Positions 44,614 through 52,667 of a DNA stretch of 64,000 nucleotides are shown here, piece by piece (positions within the stretch are counted from its first letter, which is position 1; every line of letters begins with the position of its first letter). This DNA comes from an uncultured Flavobacteriaceae bacterium. GTDB taxonomy: Bacteria; Bacteroidota; Bacteroidia; Flavobacteriales; Flavobacteriaceae. The stretch covers positions 1 to 64,000 of the forward strand of contig CAJWAA010000005.1 of NCBI GenBank assembly GCA_913020295.1. Direction: 5' to 3'. Under the pieces are notes generated by a model that ran no database searches, had not been told where the DNA came from, and saw only the letters and a list, made by a program, of their open reading frames with translations. Position numbers and translations under genes: made by a program.

Positions 44614-44817
44614 TTAGTTATGCTGTGGGTTAGTACGGCAATTTTGCTCTGAAGGCAATTTTCCACAATAGCTACAGGTTTGATTGTCTTTATTAAGAAA
44701 AGGATTTTGGCTAGCACAAGTACCAGAAAATTCTCCTCCTTTTTTTGCCCAAATTTTTATTGCAATTCCTGCAAAAGCTATAGCTAATAGAGTAAAAGTA
44801 ATTATAAATAATTTCAT
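44614..44817 (-). CDS. Small membrane-anchored Cys-rich protein
   Basis: A 67-aa protein with one N-terminal membrane helix and a short exported tail carrying GTCASQNPFLN, then CSYCGKLPSEQNC. The four Cys (CxC... and CxxC) could bind a metal or form disulfides. Similar small proteins occur upstream of this sigma factor in Flavobacteriia. Function unknown; cotranscription with the sigma factor and transporter is likely (21-nt gap). Confidence 0.7.
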   Translation of the reverse strand: MKLFIITFTLLAIAFAGIAIKIWAKKGGEFSGTCASQNPFLNKDNQTCSYCGKLPSEQNCRTNPQHN

Positions 44818-45179
44818 AATTAGTTAATGTAAATTTAGCAAAAAAAATTCTCCTTTTATTAAACTATTGTAACTTATTAAGTTATTTGAATTTATAAACA
44901 CTTAATGATTTTACTATTATACAAAAACAACACTAAAGCAAATAGTACGATTAAGTTATAGTCCTACCAAACCAGAAATAAATCACTTAGTATATGTAAT
45001 GTAGATTTAAAAAGAGTAAATGTCAAAACTCAAAATTAATTTACTAAATAACCCACGAAATAGACAAAAAACATAAAGGATAGTAAATATCCTTTTATCA
45101 AATAATATTAAAATTTCATCAAACAAAAGGATTGTTGTGGTTTGAAAGAATTATTAAAGTTTTGGGGAAATTCATTAAA
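44818..45179. other. Intergenic region with DUF456 terminator
   Basis: 362 nt, very AT-rich, no supported gene. It contains the terminator at 45066-45095 and the upstream region of the 67-aa gene; no clear promoter box was found. Confidence 0.6.
45066..45095 (-). terminator. Rho-independent terminator of the DUF456 gene
   Basis: AAAGGATA/TATCCTTT 8-bp stem with a 5-nt loop (45075-45095), followed on the minus strand by ATGTTTTTTG. It lies about 85 nt past the DUF456 stop. Confidence 0.65.
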
Positions 45180-45680
45180 CTACCACAGTAAATTGTGACT
45201 ATCCCATAAAATTTTAAAGAAATAAATACCAAAAATAACGGTGACAGAAAATTTCAAAAAAACTCCAGTAAGAAAACCAATTAATGAGCCCATTGCAGCT
45301 AAAAGTGCTGTACGTTTGTTTTTTGGGTCATGAATTAACTCTCCTAAAAATGCTCCTAGGAAAGTTCCTAAAAAAATACCTAAAGGACCTAAGAATAACA
45401 AACCAACAATTAATCCTACCGTGGCCCCAATTATACCTGATTTAGTTCCTCCAAATTTTTTTGCACCAATAAGTGGAATAAAATAATCCAAAATAAAAAT
45501 CCCAACAGCGATTGAAAAAGTAATTGCTAAAAATGTAAAATTTGATTCCATGAAAGAAGCTTTATGTAAAATCAACAATCCTGTCCATGAGGTTATGGGA
45601 CCTGGTATTATCGGTATAAAACTTCCAATAACGCCTACTAATATCAAAAAAATTCCAATGACTATAATTGCTAAATCCAT
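45180..45680 (-). CDS. DUF456 domain-containing membrane protein
   Basis: A 166-aa inner-membrane protein with about five hydrophobic segments and Gly-rich turns (LVGVIGSFIPIIPGPI, LGIFLGTFLGAFLGELIHD), the pattern of DUF456. Function unknown. Divergent from the lipoprotein-ruvC-hemW operon; a perfect 12-bp inverted repeat separates them. Confidence 0.85.
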   Translation of the reverse strand: MDLAIIVIGIFLILVGVIGSFIPIIPGPITSWTGLLILHKASFMESNFTFLAITFSIAVGIFILDYFIPLIGAKKFGGTKSGIIGATVGLIVGLLFLGPLGIFLGTFLGAFLGELIHDPKNKRTALLAAMGSLIGFLTGVFLKFSVTVIFGIYFFKILWDSHNLLW

Positions 45681-45694
45681 CTTAAAGTCTGAGG

Positions 45695-45724
45695 TTTCTA
45701 TTTTTAGAAATTTAAAAATAGAAA
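45695..45724. repeat. Perfect 12-bp inverted repeat between DUF456 and the ruvC operon
   Basis: TTTCTATTTTTA (45695-45706), 6-nt spacer GAAATT, TAAAAATAGAAA (45713-45724), with no mismatch. It lies 14 nt upstream of the DUF456 start and 60 nt before the lipoprotein start, so it could be an operator or a hairpin in the leader of either transcript. Confidence 0.85.
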
Positions 45725-45784
45725 TGTTTGAATAATTAATAGTTCAAAAGTTTGTACTTTTAAATGTCCACAAAATAACCAACA

Positions 45785-46279
45785 ATGGAAACAAAAAAAA
45801 TAATAATTCTTGTTCTGTTCCCTTTTTTTGTCATTCAGTTATCCTCATGTGATTTATTCGAGTCAACTACTGTATCTAGTAAAGAGATCAAGAAAGCATC
45901 AAGTTGGTCAAAGAAAGATCAACCACCCAGCTACCCTGAGTGCGAATCCTTAGATAAAGAAGAGCAATTGGAGTGTTTTCAAAATATTGTTTCAGATCTT
46001 TTGATGACGACTATACTTGAGGCTAGTTTTGTAGCCATTACACCATTTGAGGAAAGTATAGATTTAACTCTAAAAGTTGATAAAAATGGTGCTTTTAGTT
46101 TGGTAGAAGCTGAAATACCCAATAACGTTTTAGATGCACTGCCCTATTTAGAATCCACTATCGAGGATGCTGTAGCAAAATTACCCAATGCACTTCCAGC
46201 TACCAAAACCAACGTAGGTGTATATGTAGATATCCAATTTAAGTTACCTATTCTAATCAGGGCCCAGCCCATTGAATGA
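45785..46279 (+). CDS. Lipoprotein with TonB-C-terminal-like domain
   Basis: A 164-aa lipoprotein (LSSC, Cys22) with two mature-domain Cys (PECESLD and LECFQN) and a C-terminal part (IDLTLKVDKNGAFSLVEAEI, then VGVYVDIQFKLP) that resembles the TonB C-terminal fold without a membrane anchor or spacer. It overlaps ruvC by 4 nt (ATGA) and is the first gene of the lipoprotein-ruvC-hemW run. Function unknown. Confidence 0.7.
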   Translation: METKKIIILVLFPFFVIQLSSCDLFESTTVSSKEIKKASSWSKKDQPPSYPECESLDKEEQLECFQNIVSDLLMTTILEASFVAITPFEESIDLTLKVDKNGAFSLVEAEIPNNVLDALPYLESTIEDAVAKLPNALPATKTNVGVYVDIQFKLPILIRAQPIE

Positions 46280-46836
46280 ATATAGAAGATCAAATTATAT
46301 TGGGAATTGACCCTGGTACTACCATAATGGGTTTTGGACTGATAAAGGTGCAAAATAGACAAATGAACCTTATTCAAATGCACGAGCTTCAACTAAAAAA
46401 AATCAACAATCATTATTTAAAACTACAGCAAATTTTTTCGAGAACTATTGGAATTATTGAGGAGTACCATCCTGATCAGATAGCAATTGAAGCACCTTTT
46501 TATGGAAAAAATGTTCAGTCTATGCTCAAATTGGGAAGAGCTCAGGGGGTAGCAATGGCGGCTGGTTTGTATCGAGAAATTCCCATTACCGAGTATTCCC
46601 CCAAGAAAATAAAAATGGCTATTACTGGAAATGGAAATGCTTCTAAACAACAAGTTGCAAAAATGTTACAAAGCCTTTTAAAAATTAAAGAATTACCCAA
46701 AAACCTTGATGCAACTGATGGATTAGCTGCAGCTGTTTGTCATTTTTTCAACCAGGGTCGGTCCGAAATAATAAAGAGTTACACTGGTTGGCAGGCCTAT
46801 GTTAATCAAAACCCAAAAAAAGTTAAATCTGGTTGA
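46276..46836 (+). CDS. ruvC: Crossover junction endodeoxyribonuclease RuvC
   Basis: A 186-aa Holliday junction resolvase. Catalytic acidic residues appear in GIDPGTTIMGFGLI, AIEAPFYGKN and DATDGLAAAVCH. Length is usual. It overlaps the upstream lipoprotein gene and its TGA overlaps the ATG of hemW (TGATG). Confidence 0.96.
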   Translation: MNIEDQIILGIDPGTTIMGFGLIKVQNRQMNLIQMHELQLKKINNHYLKLQQIFSRTIGIIEEYHPDQIAIEAPFYGKNVQSMLKLGRAQGVAMAAGLYREIPITEYSPKKIKMAITGNGNASKQQVAKMLQSLLKIKELPKNLDATDGLAAAVCHFFNQGRSEIIKSYTGWQAYVNQNPKKVKSG

Positions 46837-47966
46837 TGGCAGGTATTTATTTTCATTACCCTTTCTGTCGTCAAGCATGTCATTATTGCAATTTTCACTT
46901 TTCCACTCAATTGGATTACCAAAGAGAAATGCTTCAAGCATTTAAGAAGGAGATTGAATTGAGAGCTGAAGAATTTACTGGTGATGTTGAAAGTATCTAT
47001 TTTGGTGGAGGTTCTCCCTCTTTGATGTCTCTAAAATCTATTGATAACTTGATCAATGTTTTGATGAAAAAATTCAAACTTCACAAAAAGATTGAAATTA
47101 CCATTGAAGTCAATCCAGATGATGTATCCTATAAATACTTGTTAGCATTGTCCTCCATTGGGATCAATCGTTTGAGTATTGGTGTACAATCATTTATAGA
47201 TGCCGAGTTGAAATTGATGAATCGGATTCATAATGCTGATCAAGCCATTAAAACCATTGATTGGACAGTAAAGCTTTTTGATAACTTTTCTATTGATTTA
47301 ATTTACGGTATGCCTTCAAGTGATCTTTCCAGCTGGAAAAAAAATTTAAATCAAGCTTTGTCATATAATGTACCTCATCTATCCAGTTACGCACTTACGG
47401 TTGAACCCAAAACATTTTTGGCTTATAAGGTCAAAAATAAGCAAGTACAACTCATAGATGATGACCGAGTTAAGTCTCAATACGATTGGATGGTATACAG
47501 AATGGAGGAGGCAGGTTATGAAAACTATGAATTTTCAAATTTTAGTAAACTGGGCTACAATGCTGTCAATAATTCAAATTATTGGAGAGGGAAAGCTTAT
47601 ATAGGTATCGGTCCAGCGGCCCATAGCTTTGATGGACAAAGAAAAAGAAGTTGGAATATATCTAATAATATAAAATATCTAAAATCAATTCAAAAGGGAA
47701 TTTTACCTTCTGAATTTGAAAATCTTGGCACTAATGAGGCTTTTAATGAGTATTTGATGACAGGTTTGAGAACCTCTTGGGGGGTTTCTTTGCAAATGAT
47801 TAATCAAACTTTTGGGAAACGATATTCATCTTATCTAGAAAAACAAGTTGAGAACCATTTGATTGACCAAAGGCTATATTGGGACGGTGACGCTTTAAAA
47901 GTTTCCAAAAAAGCGAAATTTTTGACAGATGGGATCGCCTCAGACCTTTTTTTACTAAAAAACTAG
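46836..47966 (+). CDS. hemW: HemW, radical SAM heme chaperone family (CPO III-like)
   Basis: A 376-aa radical-SAM protein with the cluster motif FCRQACHYCNF, and GGGSPSLM and GVQSFIDAELKLMNR typical of HemW. HemW binds heme and delivers it to membrane proteins, unlike true coproporphyrinogen dehydrogenase. ATG 46836 is chosen; TTG 46833 is only one codon upstream. It ends next to the convergent M20 gene. Confidence 0.93.
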   Translation: MAGIYFHYPFCRQACHYCNFHFSTQLDYQREMLQAFKKEIELRAEEFTGDVESIYFGGGSPSLMSLKSIDNLINVLMKKFKLHKKIEITIEVNPDDVSYKYLLALSSIGINRLSIGVQSFIDAELKLMNRIHNADQAIKTIDWTVKLFDNFSIDLIYGMPSSDLSSWKKNLNQALSYNVPHLSSYALTVEPKTFLAYKVKNKQVQLIDDDRVKSQYDWMVYRMEEAGYENYEFSNFSKLGYNAVNNSNYWRGKAYIGIGPAAHSFDGQRKRSWNISNNIKYLKSIQKGILPSEFENLGTNEAFNEYLMTGLRTSWGVSLQMINQTFGKRYSSYLEKQVENHLIDQRLYWDGDALKVSKKAKFLTDGIASDLFLLKN

Positions 47967-47970
47967 ACTT

Positions 47971-49356
47971 TTATATGTTTTTATGTAACTCTGAATAATG
48001 AGTATAAAATAGTGTAATGGTCTCAATACCTTTTAAAAAGTTGTCAATTCCGAAATGCTCATTAGGTGAATGTATCGCATCGCTGTCAAAACCAAAGCCC
48101 ATGAGTAATGTTTTGGTCCCTAAAGCTTTTTCGAACATAGGAACAATAGGAATACTGCCTCCATCTCTTTTGGCAAAGGGTACGACACCGAAAACATCAC
48201 TGTATGCCTTCTCAGCAGCCTTGTAGGCTAAAGAATCGGTAGGTGTCACATAGGCATTACCACCATGATGAGTAGTGATTTTCACTTTTACTCCTTTAGG
48301 AGCAATTGACTTGAAATGTTCCTCAAATAATTTACTTATATTTTCCCATTTTTGGTGAGGTACAAGGCGCATAGATATTTTTGCATGTGCTTGACTGGGA
48401 ATAACTGTTTTTGCACCCTCTCCTGTGTAACCACCCCAAATTCCATTGACATCTAGAGTAGGGCGTATTGACCTCCGATCCAATGTAGTAAATCCCTTTT
48501 CTCCCATGACAGCCTCGATCCCAATAGAGGATTTAAAACTTTTATCATCTGCTCCATTTACATTCATCATTTTGCGCTGAGACTCTGAAATTTCCTCCAC
48601 ATGATCATAGAACCCAGGGATGTTTACTTTTTTATTTTCATTGTGTAGCGATGCTATCATATCACATAAAATGTTGATGGGATTAGCTAGTGTTCCCCCA
48701 TACAATCCAGAATGTAAATCCCTGTTAGGTCCTGTTACTGTTACCTCCATATAGCTTAAACCCCTTAAACCTGTGGTGATTGCTGGATTTTCAATGCTGT
48801 TAATTCCCGTATCAGAGATTATTATAATTTCAGATTGTAATATGCTTTTGTGATCTGAAATGAATTTTTCCAAATTATTACTGCCCACTTCTTCCTCTCC
48901 TTCGATCACAAATTTTACATTGCATCCAAGTGAATTGTTTTTTAATAGCAATTCAACAGCCTTGAGATGCATAAACATTTGACCTTTGTCATCACAAGCC
49001 CCCCTGGCAAAAATGGCTCCCTTCGGGTGTAATTCAGTTTTTTTAATCACTGGTTCAAAAGGAGGGCTTTCCCAAAGCTCTATTGGATCGGGTGGCTGAA
49101 CATCATAATGACCGTAAACCAAAACGGTAGGGGCATCTTTGGAGGTAATTACTTCCCCATAAACTATAGGATTACCCTTTGTTTCATAGATTTTTACTGA
49201 AGAACAACCTATATCGTGAAGGGCATTTTTTAACCATTTTGCTGTTTTTTTGATGTCGCCTTTGTAATGTGGATTTGCACTGATAGATGGAATTTTGAGT
49301 AAGTCGATGAGTTGATCAATAAAAAATTCCTTTTGGTTTTTTAGTTCTATTCTCAT
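47971..49356 (-). CDS. M20-family dipeptidase
   Basis: A 461-aa zinc peptidase of the ArgE/CNDP type. Metal-site motifs: VYGHYDVQPPDP (His and Asp), GACDDKGQ (bridging Asp), EGEEEVGS (catalytic Glu pair), and SDAIHSPNEHFG (last His). The dimerization lid domain lies between. ATG 49356 is chosen; further upstream Met/Leu codons are short of support. It is predicted cytoplasmic. Confidence 0.93.
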   Translation of the reverse strand: MRIELKNQKEFFIDQLIDLLKIPSISANPHYKGDIKKTAKWLKNALHDIGCSSVKIYETKGNPIVYGEVITSKDAPTVLVYGHYDVQPPDPIELWESPPFEPVIKKTELHPKGAIFARGACDDKGQMFMHLKAVELLLKNNSLGCNVKFVIEGEEEVGSNNLEKFISDHKSILQSEIIIISDTGINSIENPAITTGLRGLSYMEVTVTGPNRDLHSGLYGGTLANPINILCDMIASLHNENKKVNIPGFYDHVEEISESQRKMMNVNGADDKSFKSSIGIEAVMGEKGFTTLDRRSIRPTLDVNGIWGGYTGEGAKTVIPSQAHAKISMRLVPHQKWENISKLFEEHFKSIAPKGVKVKITTHHGGNAYVTPTDSLAYKAAEKAYSDVFGVVPFAKRDGGSIPIVPMFEKALGTKTLLMGFGFDSDAIHSPNEHFGIDNFLKGIETITLFYTHYSELHKNI

Positions 49357-49434
49357 GATTTTTTGTAAGTACATAAATGTACAAAACATTGCTTCTTTTT
49401 CTATTGGTTGAAAAATCTTTTAAGAAAACTTGAT

Positions 49435-49442
49435 TATATTTG
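49435..49442 (+). promoter_or_regulatory. -7 box TATATTTG for tRNA-Leu
   Basis: Exact TAnnTTTG 15 nt upstream of the tRNA 5' end. Confidence 0.7.
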
Positions 49443-49457
49443 TCCACTTTATTTGAA

Positions 49458-49539
49458 GCGGGTGTGGTGAAATTGGTAGACACGCTAGATTTAGGATCTA
49501 GTGCTTCACGGCGTGGGGGTTCGAGTCCCTTCACCCGCA
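49458..49539 (+). tRNA. tRNA-Leu (TAG)
   Basis: An 82-nt tRNA with acceptor GCGGGTG/CACCCGC, anticodon stem CTAGA/TCTAG around TTTAGGA (anticodon TAG), a long variable arm typical of Leu and T arm GGGGG-TTCGAGT-CCCTT. No CCA encoded. Confidence 0.96.
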
Positions 49540-50033
49540 CTTTGTAAAAGTTTAAGAAATATTAGCTATACTGAGGTTTTCGCATTTTATTTAGATGTTG
49601 TTTAAAAAAACAATTAAATCCGTAGTGAATTTTTCCCAAAGAATATTTGATAATTATACCACTATTTAACTCATAACGATCTTAGAATATTTGATTTTTA
49701 GGATACAACATAGCTTTAGTAAGATGTATTTTATTTTGTATATATTTCTATCTCAAGCAGTCATATTAAACATGTAATGACAAAAATCAATTTTAATTAG
49801 AATTTAAACTTGAACTTTACACGATTCTTGGTAAAAAATCAAGGAATCGACATCCAAGAATAACTTTATTGTAGTGGATGATTTGCCTAGTGGTTAGTAT
49901 ATTATAAAAGTATATCAACAAAATGTTTACACCACTCACAAACTAATTATTCAATAATTTGAAACTAATTTGGTTTAAAAAGTCCAATAAGCGGAATACA
50001 ATAATTGAGTTACTTTATTTGTAGTTTGCCAAA
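49540..50033. other. AT-rich intergenic region with competing hairpins
   Basis: 494 nt without a supported gene. ATTCTTGG at 49824-49831 can pair with CCAAGAAT at 49854-49861 (8 bp) or, shifted, with the AAGGAATCG near 49841-49849, giving two mutually exclusive hairpins. No promoter box was found beside them. Confidence 0.5.
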
Positions 50034-50429
50034 TTAAGCTTTGATAACAATAATTTGAGCTTGAGCATGAATAGCCTTGTTTTCTATAGCATGTTCCATA
50101 ATGTCTTTTCCCTCACCACAGACGGGTTCAAGAATCATCGCTCCATAAGAGGCTAACAATAAAATCATTTCCGCTTTGTCGTGAATGGCTGCATGGATGA
50201 TCAACGGTTTGCCATTAATAGTCATTCTTGGACTGATTGCGCCGGACTGAAGAAGTTCTTCAATAAATCTGTAATTTTCTGACTGAATGGCCAAAAGTGT
50301 TTTTTCTTCAATGATTGAAATTTTTTCATCAACAGTTTTAATAATAATACTGTCTTTAGGAATTGCCACTTCAGCTGCGCCTAAAGTGGTTAAAGAAATC
50401 AAAAGTGTGGAGAGTAAAATCTTTTTCAT
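50034..50429 (-). CDS. Small secreted ankyrin-repeat-like protein
   Basis: A 131-aa protein with a signal peptide (LGAAEVA). The mature domain has two ankyrin-like helix pairs (RFIEELLQSGAISPRMTING and PLIIHAAIHDKAEMILLLAS YGA). Such repeats mediate protein binding. It is flanked by large gene-poor gaps, and its function is unknown. Confidence 0.65.
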   Translation of the reverse strand: MKKILLSTLLISLTTLGAAEVAIPKDSIIIKTVDEKISIIEEKTLLAIQSENYRFIEELLQSGAISPRMTINGKPLIIHAAIHDKAEMILLLASYGAMILEPVCGEGKDIMEHAIENKAIHAQAQIIVIKA

Positions 50430-50451
50430 TTTGGGTATATTTTTATAAAAA

Positions 50452-50459
50452 CAAAGATA
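50452..50459 (-). promoter_or_regulatory. -7 box TATCTTTG for the ankyrin-like gene
   Basis: Exact TAnnTTTG on the minus strand, 22 nt before the ATG at 50429. Confidence 0.6.
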
Positions 50460-50642
50460 TACGCAAATTATTCTATATTATTCATTTTAATTACCCTAAT
50501 AATGTACAATATTAACTTATAAAAAAAAAATAATTATTTTGATGTTAAAATTAATTAATTTTTAATCATAAAATTAAAAATATTTTAAAATAAATGGTTT
50601 GGTCATTCCTTTGTCTCATATTTACAGGCATATAACTTTCTT

Positions 50643-50663
50643 GTTTTTGATTAGATCAAAAAC
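50643..50663. repeat. 9-bp inverted repeat GTTTTTGAT-TAG-ATCAAAAAC
   Basis: Perfect 9-bp arms around a 3-nt spacer, in a gene-free stretch about 210 nt upstream of the ankyrin-like gene. Could be an operator-like site or a terminator for an unseen transcript. Confidence 0.45.
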
Positions 50664-50863
50664 TTTTAGATACTGATTCGTTTGGATTTAGGATTTAATA
50701 TATTTTAACTCTGTTTTTTGGCATAAAGTCCTTTTTATTAATTTTTTCTATGAGTGTAGAAATTTTAATTTTACAGAGTACGAATATTCAATAAAATGCT
50801 TTTGAATGAAAGTGGTTATTTATTTTTTTTGGAAAACTAAAAATAATGTTTGGAATAATTGCT

Positions 50864-51610
50864 TTATTTGATAGATCTATTGACTTTAAAATAGTCCAAT
50901 TTAATGTCATCTAATCCATCTTTATCGAAGGGATATTCCATTTGATCTTGTATGTTGTAGAGTGAAATTAGTATAAACTCGCTGAGAATAATTACAAAAT
51001 AAGTCAGTCCCATAGGATTTTCTAATCCTATTTTATTGATAATGGTGGGAGTATAGATCACTGGAAATAAGTAAATAAAAATTAGGCAATATGCTTTCAA
51101 GCTAATTGGAGTTCTGTGAGTATGAATAGCAATAAGATTCTCTTGTGATACATGAACATCTCTAATAAATCTGAATATTTTTTGTTTTACTCCTCCTGAA
51201 ATCTCCTCATTGTTTTTTTCGATAAATTGATAAATTAATTGTGTTTTATTATCAATTTCATCTGTGTTATGACTAGATTGGGAGAGGTGGTTCAGAAAAG
51301 AGTTGGAGAGGTCATCTAAAATTTTATTTATTTCATTTTTAGACTCATCAGTTAGTTTAGTGCTATTCATGAAAAAATAGGAAATTGTTTTGATTGCGCC
51401 CCTATGTAAACTTAAAAACTCCAAAGCCTTTTCCCTTCGTTTGAATGCGCCCCTTATGGCAAATACTAACGGAAAAATAATTGCAATACTGATCAAGGTA
51501 AGATCAATATTATAAATGATTTCAAAATTATATGCAAAAGAGGGAACTAATAACGATAAAAATAATGTTATCAGGGTACGGTGGTTAATGATTGACAGGT
51601 ATTTAATCAC
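50864..51610 (-). CDS. Bestrophin-like membrane protein
   Basis: A 248-aa membrane protein with two helix pairs, at the N-terminus and from about residue 170. The middle is soluble and helical (RREKALEFLSLHRGAIKTISYFF). The end QDQMEYPFDKDGLDDIKLD matches the conserved ENPF-like Asp cluster of bacterial bestrophin relatives, which form anion channels. Homology is remote. The start is GTG 51610, divergent from a secreted CotH-like gene. Confidence 0.6.
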   Translation of the reverse strand: MIKYLSIINHRTLITLFLSLLVPSFAYNFEIIYNIDLTLISIAIIFPLVFAIRGAFKRREKALEFLSLHRGAIKTISYFFMNSTKLTDESKNEINKILDDLSNSFLNHLSQSSHNTDEIDNKTQLIYQFIEKNNEEISGGVKQKIFRFIRDVHVSQENLIAIHTHRTPISLKAYCLIFIYLFPVIYTPTIINKIGLENPMGLTYFVIILSEFILISLYNIQDQMEYPFDKDGLDDIKLDYFKVNRSIK

Positions 51611-51645
51611 AAATTTTGTATTTTAGTAAATCTATTAACTAAATT

Positions 51646-52665
51646 ATGAATAAACAAATGTTTTTTTTGTTGGCACTTCTTATGGTGTCTGCTATTTCAG
51701 CTCAAATCAATCAAAAATCTGATCAATTATTTGAAAATCAGGATCCATTAAAAATCAAATTAAGTTACTCCAACAAAGTGATTCGACTTGAAACTGATGA
51801 TACAACATATGTCAAGACCAATATGTCTTATTGGAATAATAAAAAATGGAATGATCTCGAAGTATCTTTAAGAGCTCGGGGTAATTTTAGGAGGTCCAAG
51901 TGCTATTTTCCACCCATTAAGATGAAAATTAAAAAATCCAAGGCTGAAGGCTCCTTGTTTGAAGGAAACAAAAATTTAAAACTTGTTGTTCCCTGTTTAC
52001 TTCAGGATGAAAAAAATGACAACATCGTTCAGGAATTCATAGCTTATAAGCTTTATGAAAAAATATCTCCTTATCACTTCAAAACTCGTATGGTTGAAAT
52101 TGAGTTCTCTGAAGTCAAAAAAAACAAGATTATCGTTCATAACCTCAAAGGATTTTTAATAGAGGACGACAAGCGTGTTGCAGATAGGTTTGAAGGCAAG
52201 TCTTTTGAAAGATACATTCACCCTAAAGCCATGGACGATATGACATCCATCCAAAATTCTATGTTCCAATTTATGATTGGAAATACAGATTTTTCTGTTG
52301 CATATCAACACAATGGAAAATTGCTTTATGCGAATAAAAAAATCTATCCTTTACCCTATGATTTTGATTTGTGTGGTTTAGTAGATGCCAGTTATGCCAT
52401 TGTAAACAGCCGATTGGGAATCAAATCTGTCAAAGACAGAAAATACAGAGGTTTTAAAAGAGATGAATCCATAGTGTACGAGGTTAGGGATCAATTGTTG
52501 GAAAAGAAGTCAGATTTTTTTCAAATCTTAGATGCTCAAGAATCCAACTTTGAGTTAAGCACTGAATTTCAGAGCTCCAAAGAATTTCTGGCAAGTTTTT
52601 TTGAAATTTTGGAAGATAAATCAACCTTCGAAAAAAAGGTGATTCAAAATATGAGAACTAAGTAG
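51646..52665 (+). CDS. Secreted CotH-like atypical kinase candidate
   Basis: A 339-aa protein with a signal peptide (SAISAQ). Pattern shared with CotH kinase-like secreted proteins: a RARGNFRRSKCYFPPIKMKI segment like the RGNSS-type motif; KNLKLVVPCLLQ, then a VQEFIAYKLY helix and MVEIEF strand; then FQFMIGNTDFS, and YPLPYDFDLCGLV resembling the PWDFDL metal-binding motif. The CotH fold phosphorylates extracellular substrates in some spores and pathogens. Catalytic competence is uncertain. Alkaline phosphatase lies just downstream on the opposite strand. Confidence 0.55.
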   Translation: MNKQMFFLLALLMVSAISAQINQKSDQLFENQDPLKIKLSYSNKVIRLETDDTTYVKTNMSYWNNKKWNDLEVSLRARGNFRRSKCYFPPIKMKIKKSKAEGSLFEGNKNLKLVVPCLLQDEKNDNIVQEFIAYKLYEKISPYHFKTRMVEIEFSEVKKNKIIVHNLKGFLIEDDKRVADRFEGKSFERYIHPKAMDDMTSIQNSMFQFMIGNTDFSVAYQHNGKLLYANKKIYPLPYDFDLCGLVDASYAIVNSRLGIKSVKDRKYRGFKRDESIVYEVRDQLLEKKSDFFQILDAQESNFELSTEFQSSKEFLASFFEILEDKSTFEKKVIQNMRTK

Positions 52666-52667
52666 TA

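Larger units (their letters stand above)
50430..50863. other. AT-rich intergenic region
   Basis: 434 nt, among the most AT-rich in the window, with no supported gene. It holds the ankyrin-gene promoter and a 9-bp palindrome at 50643-50663; nothing else is supported. Confidence 0.55.
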
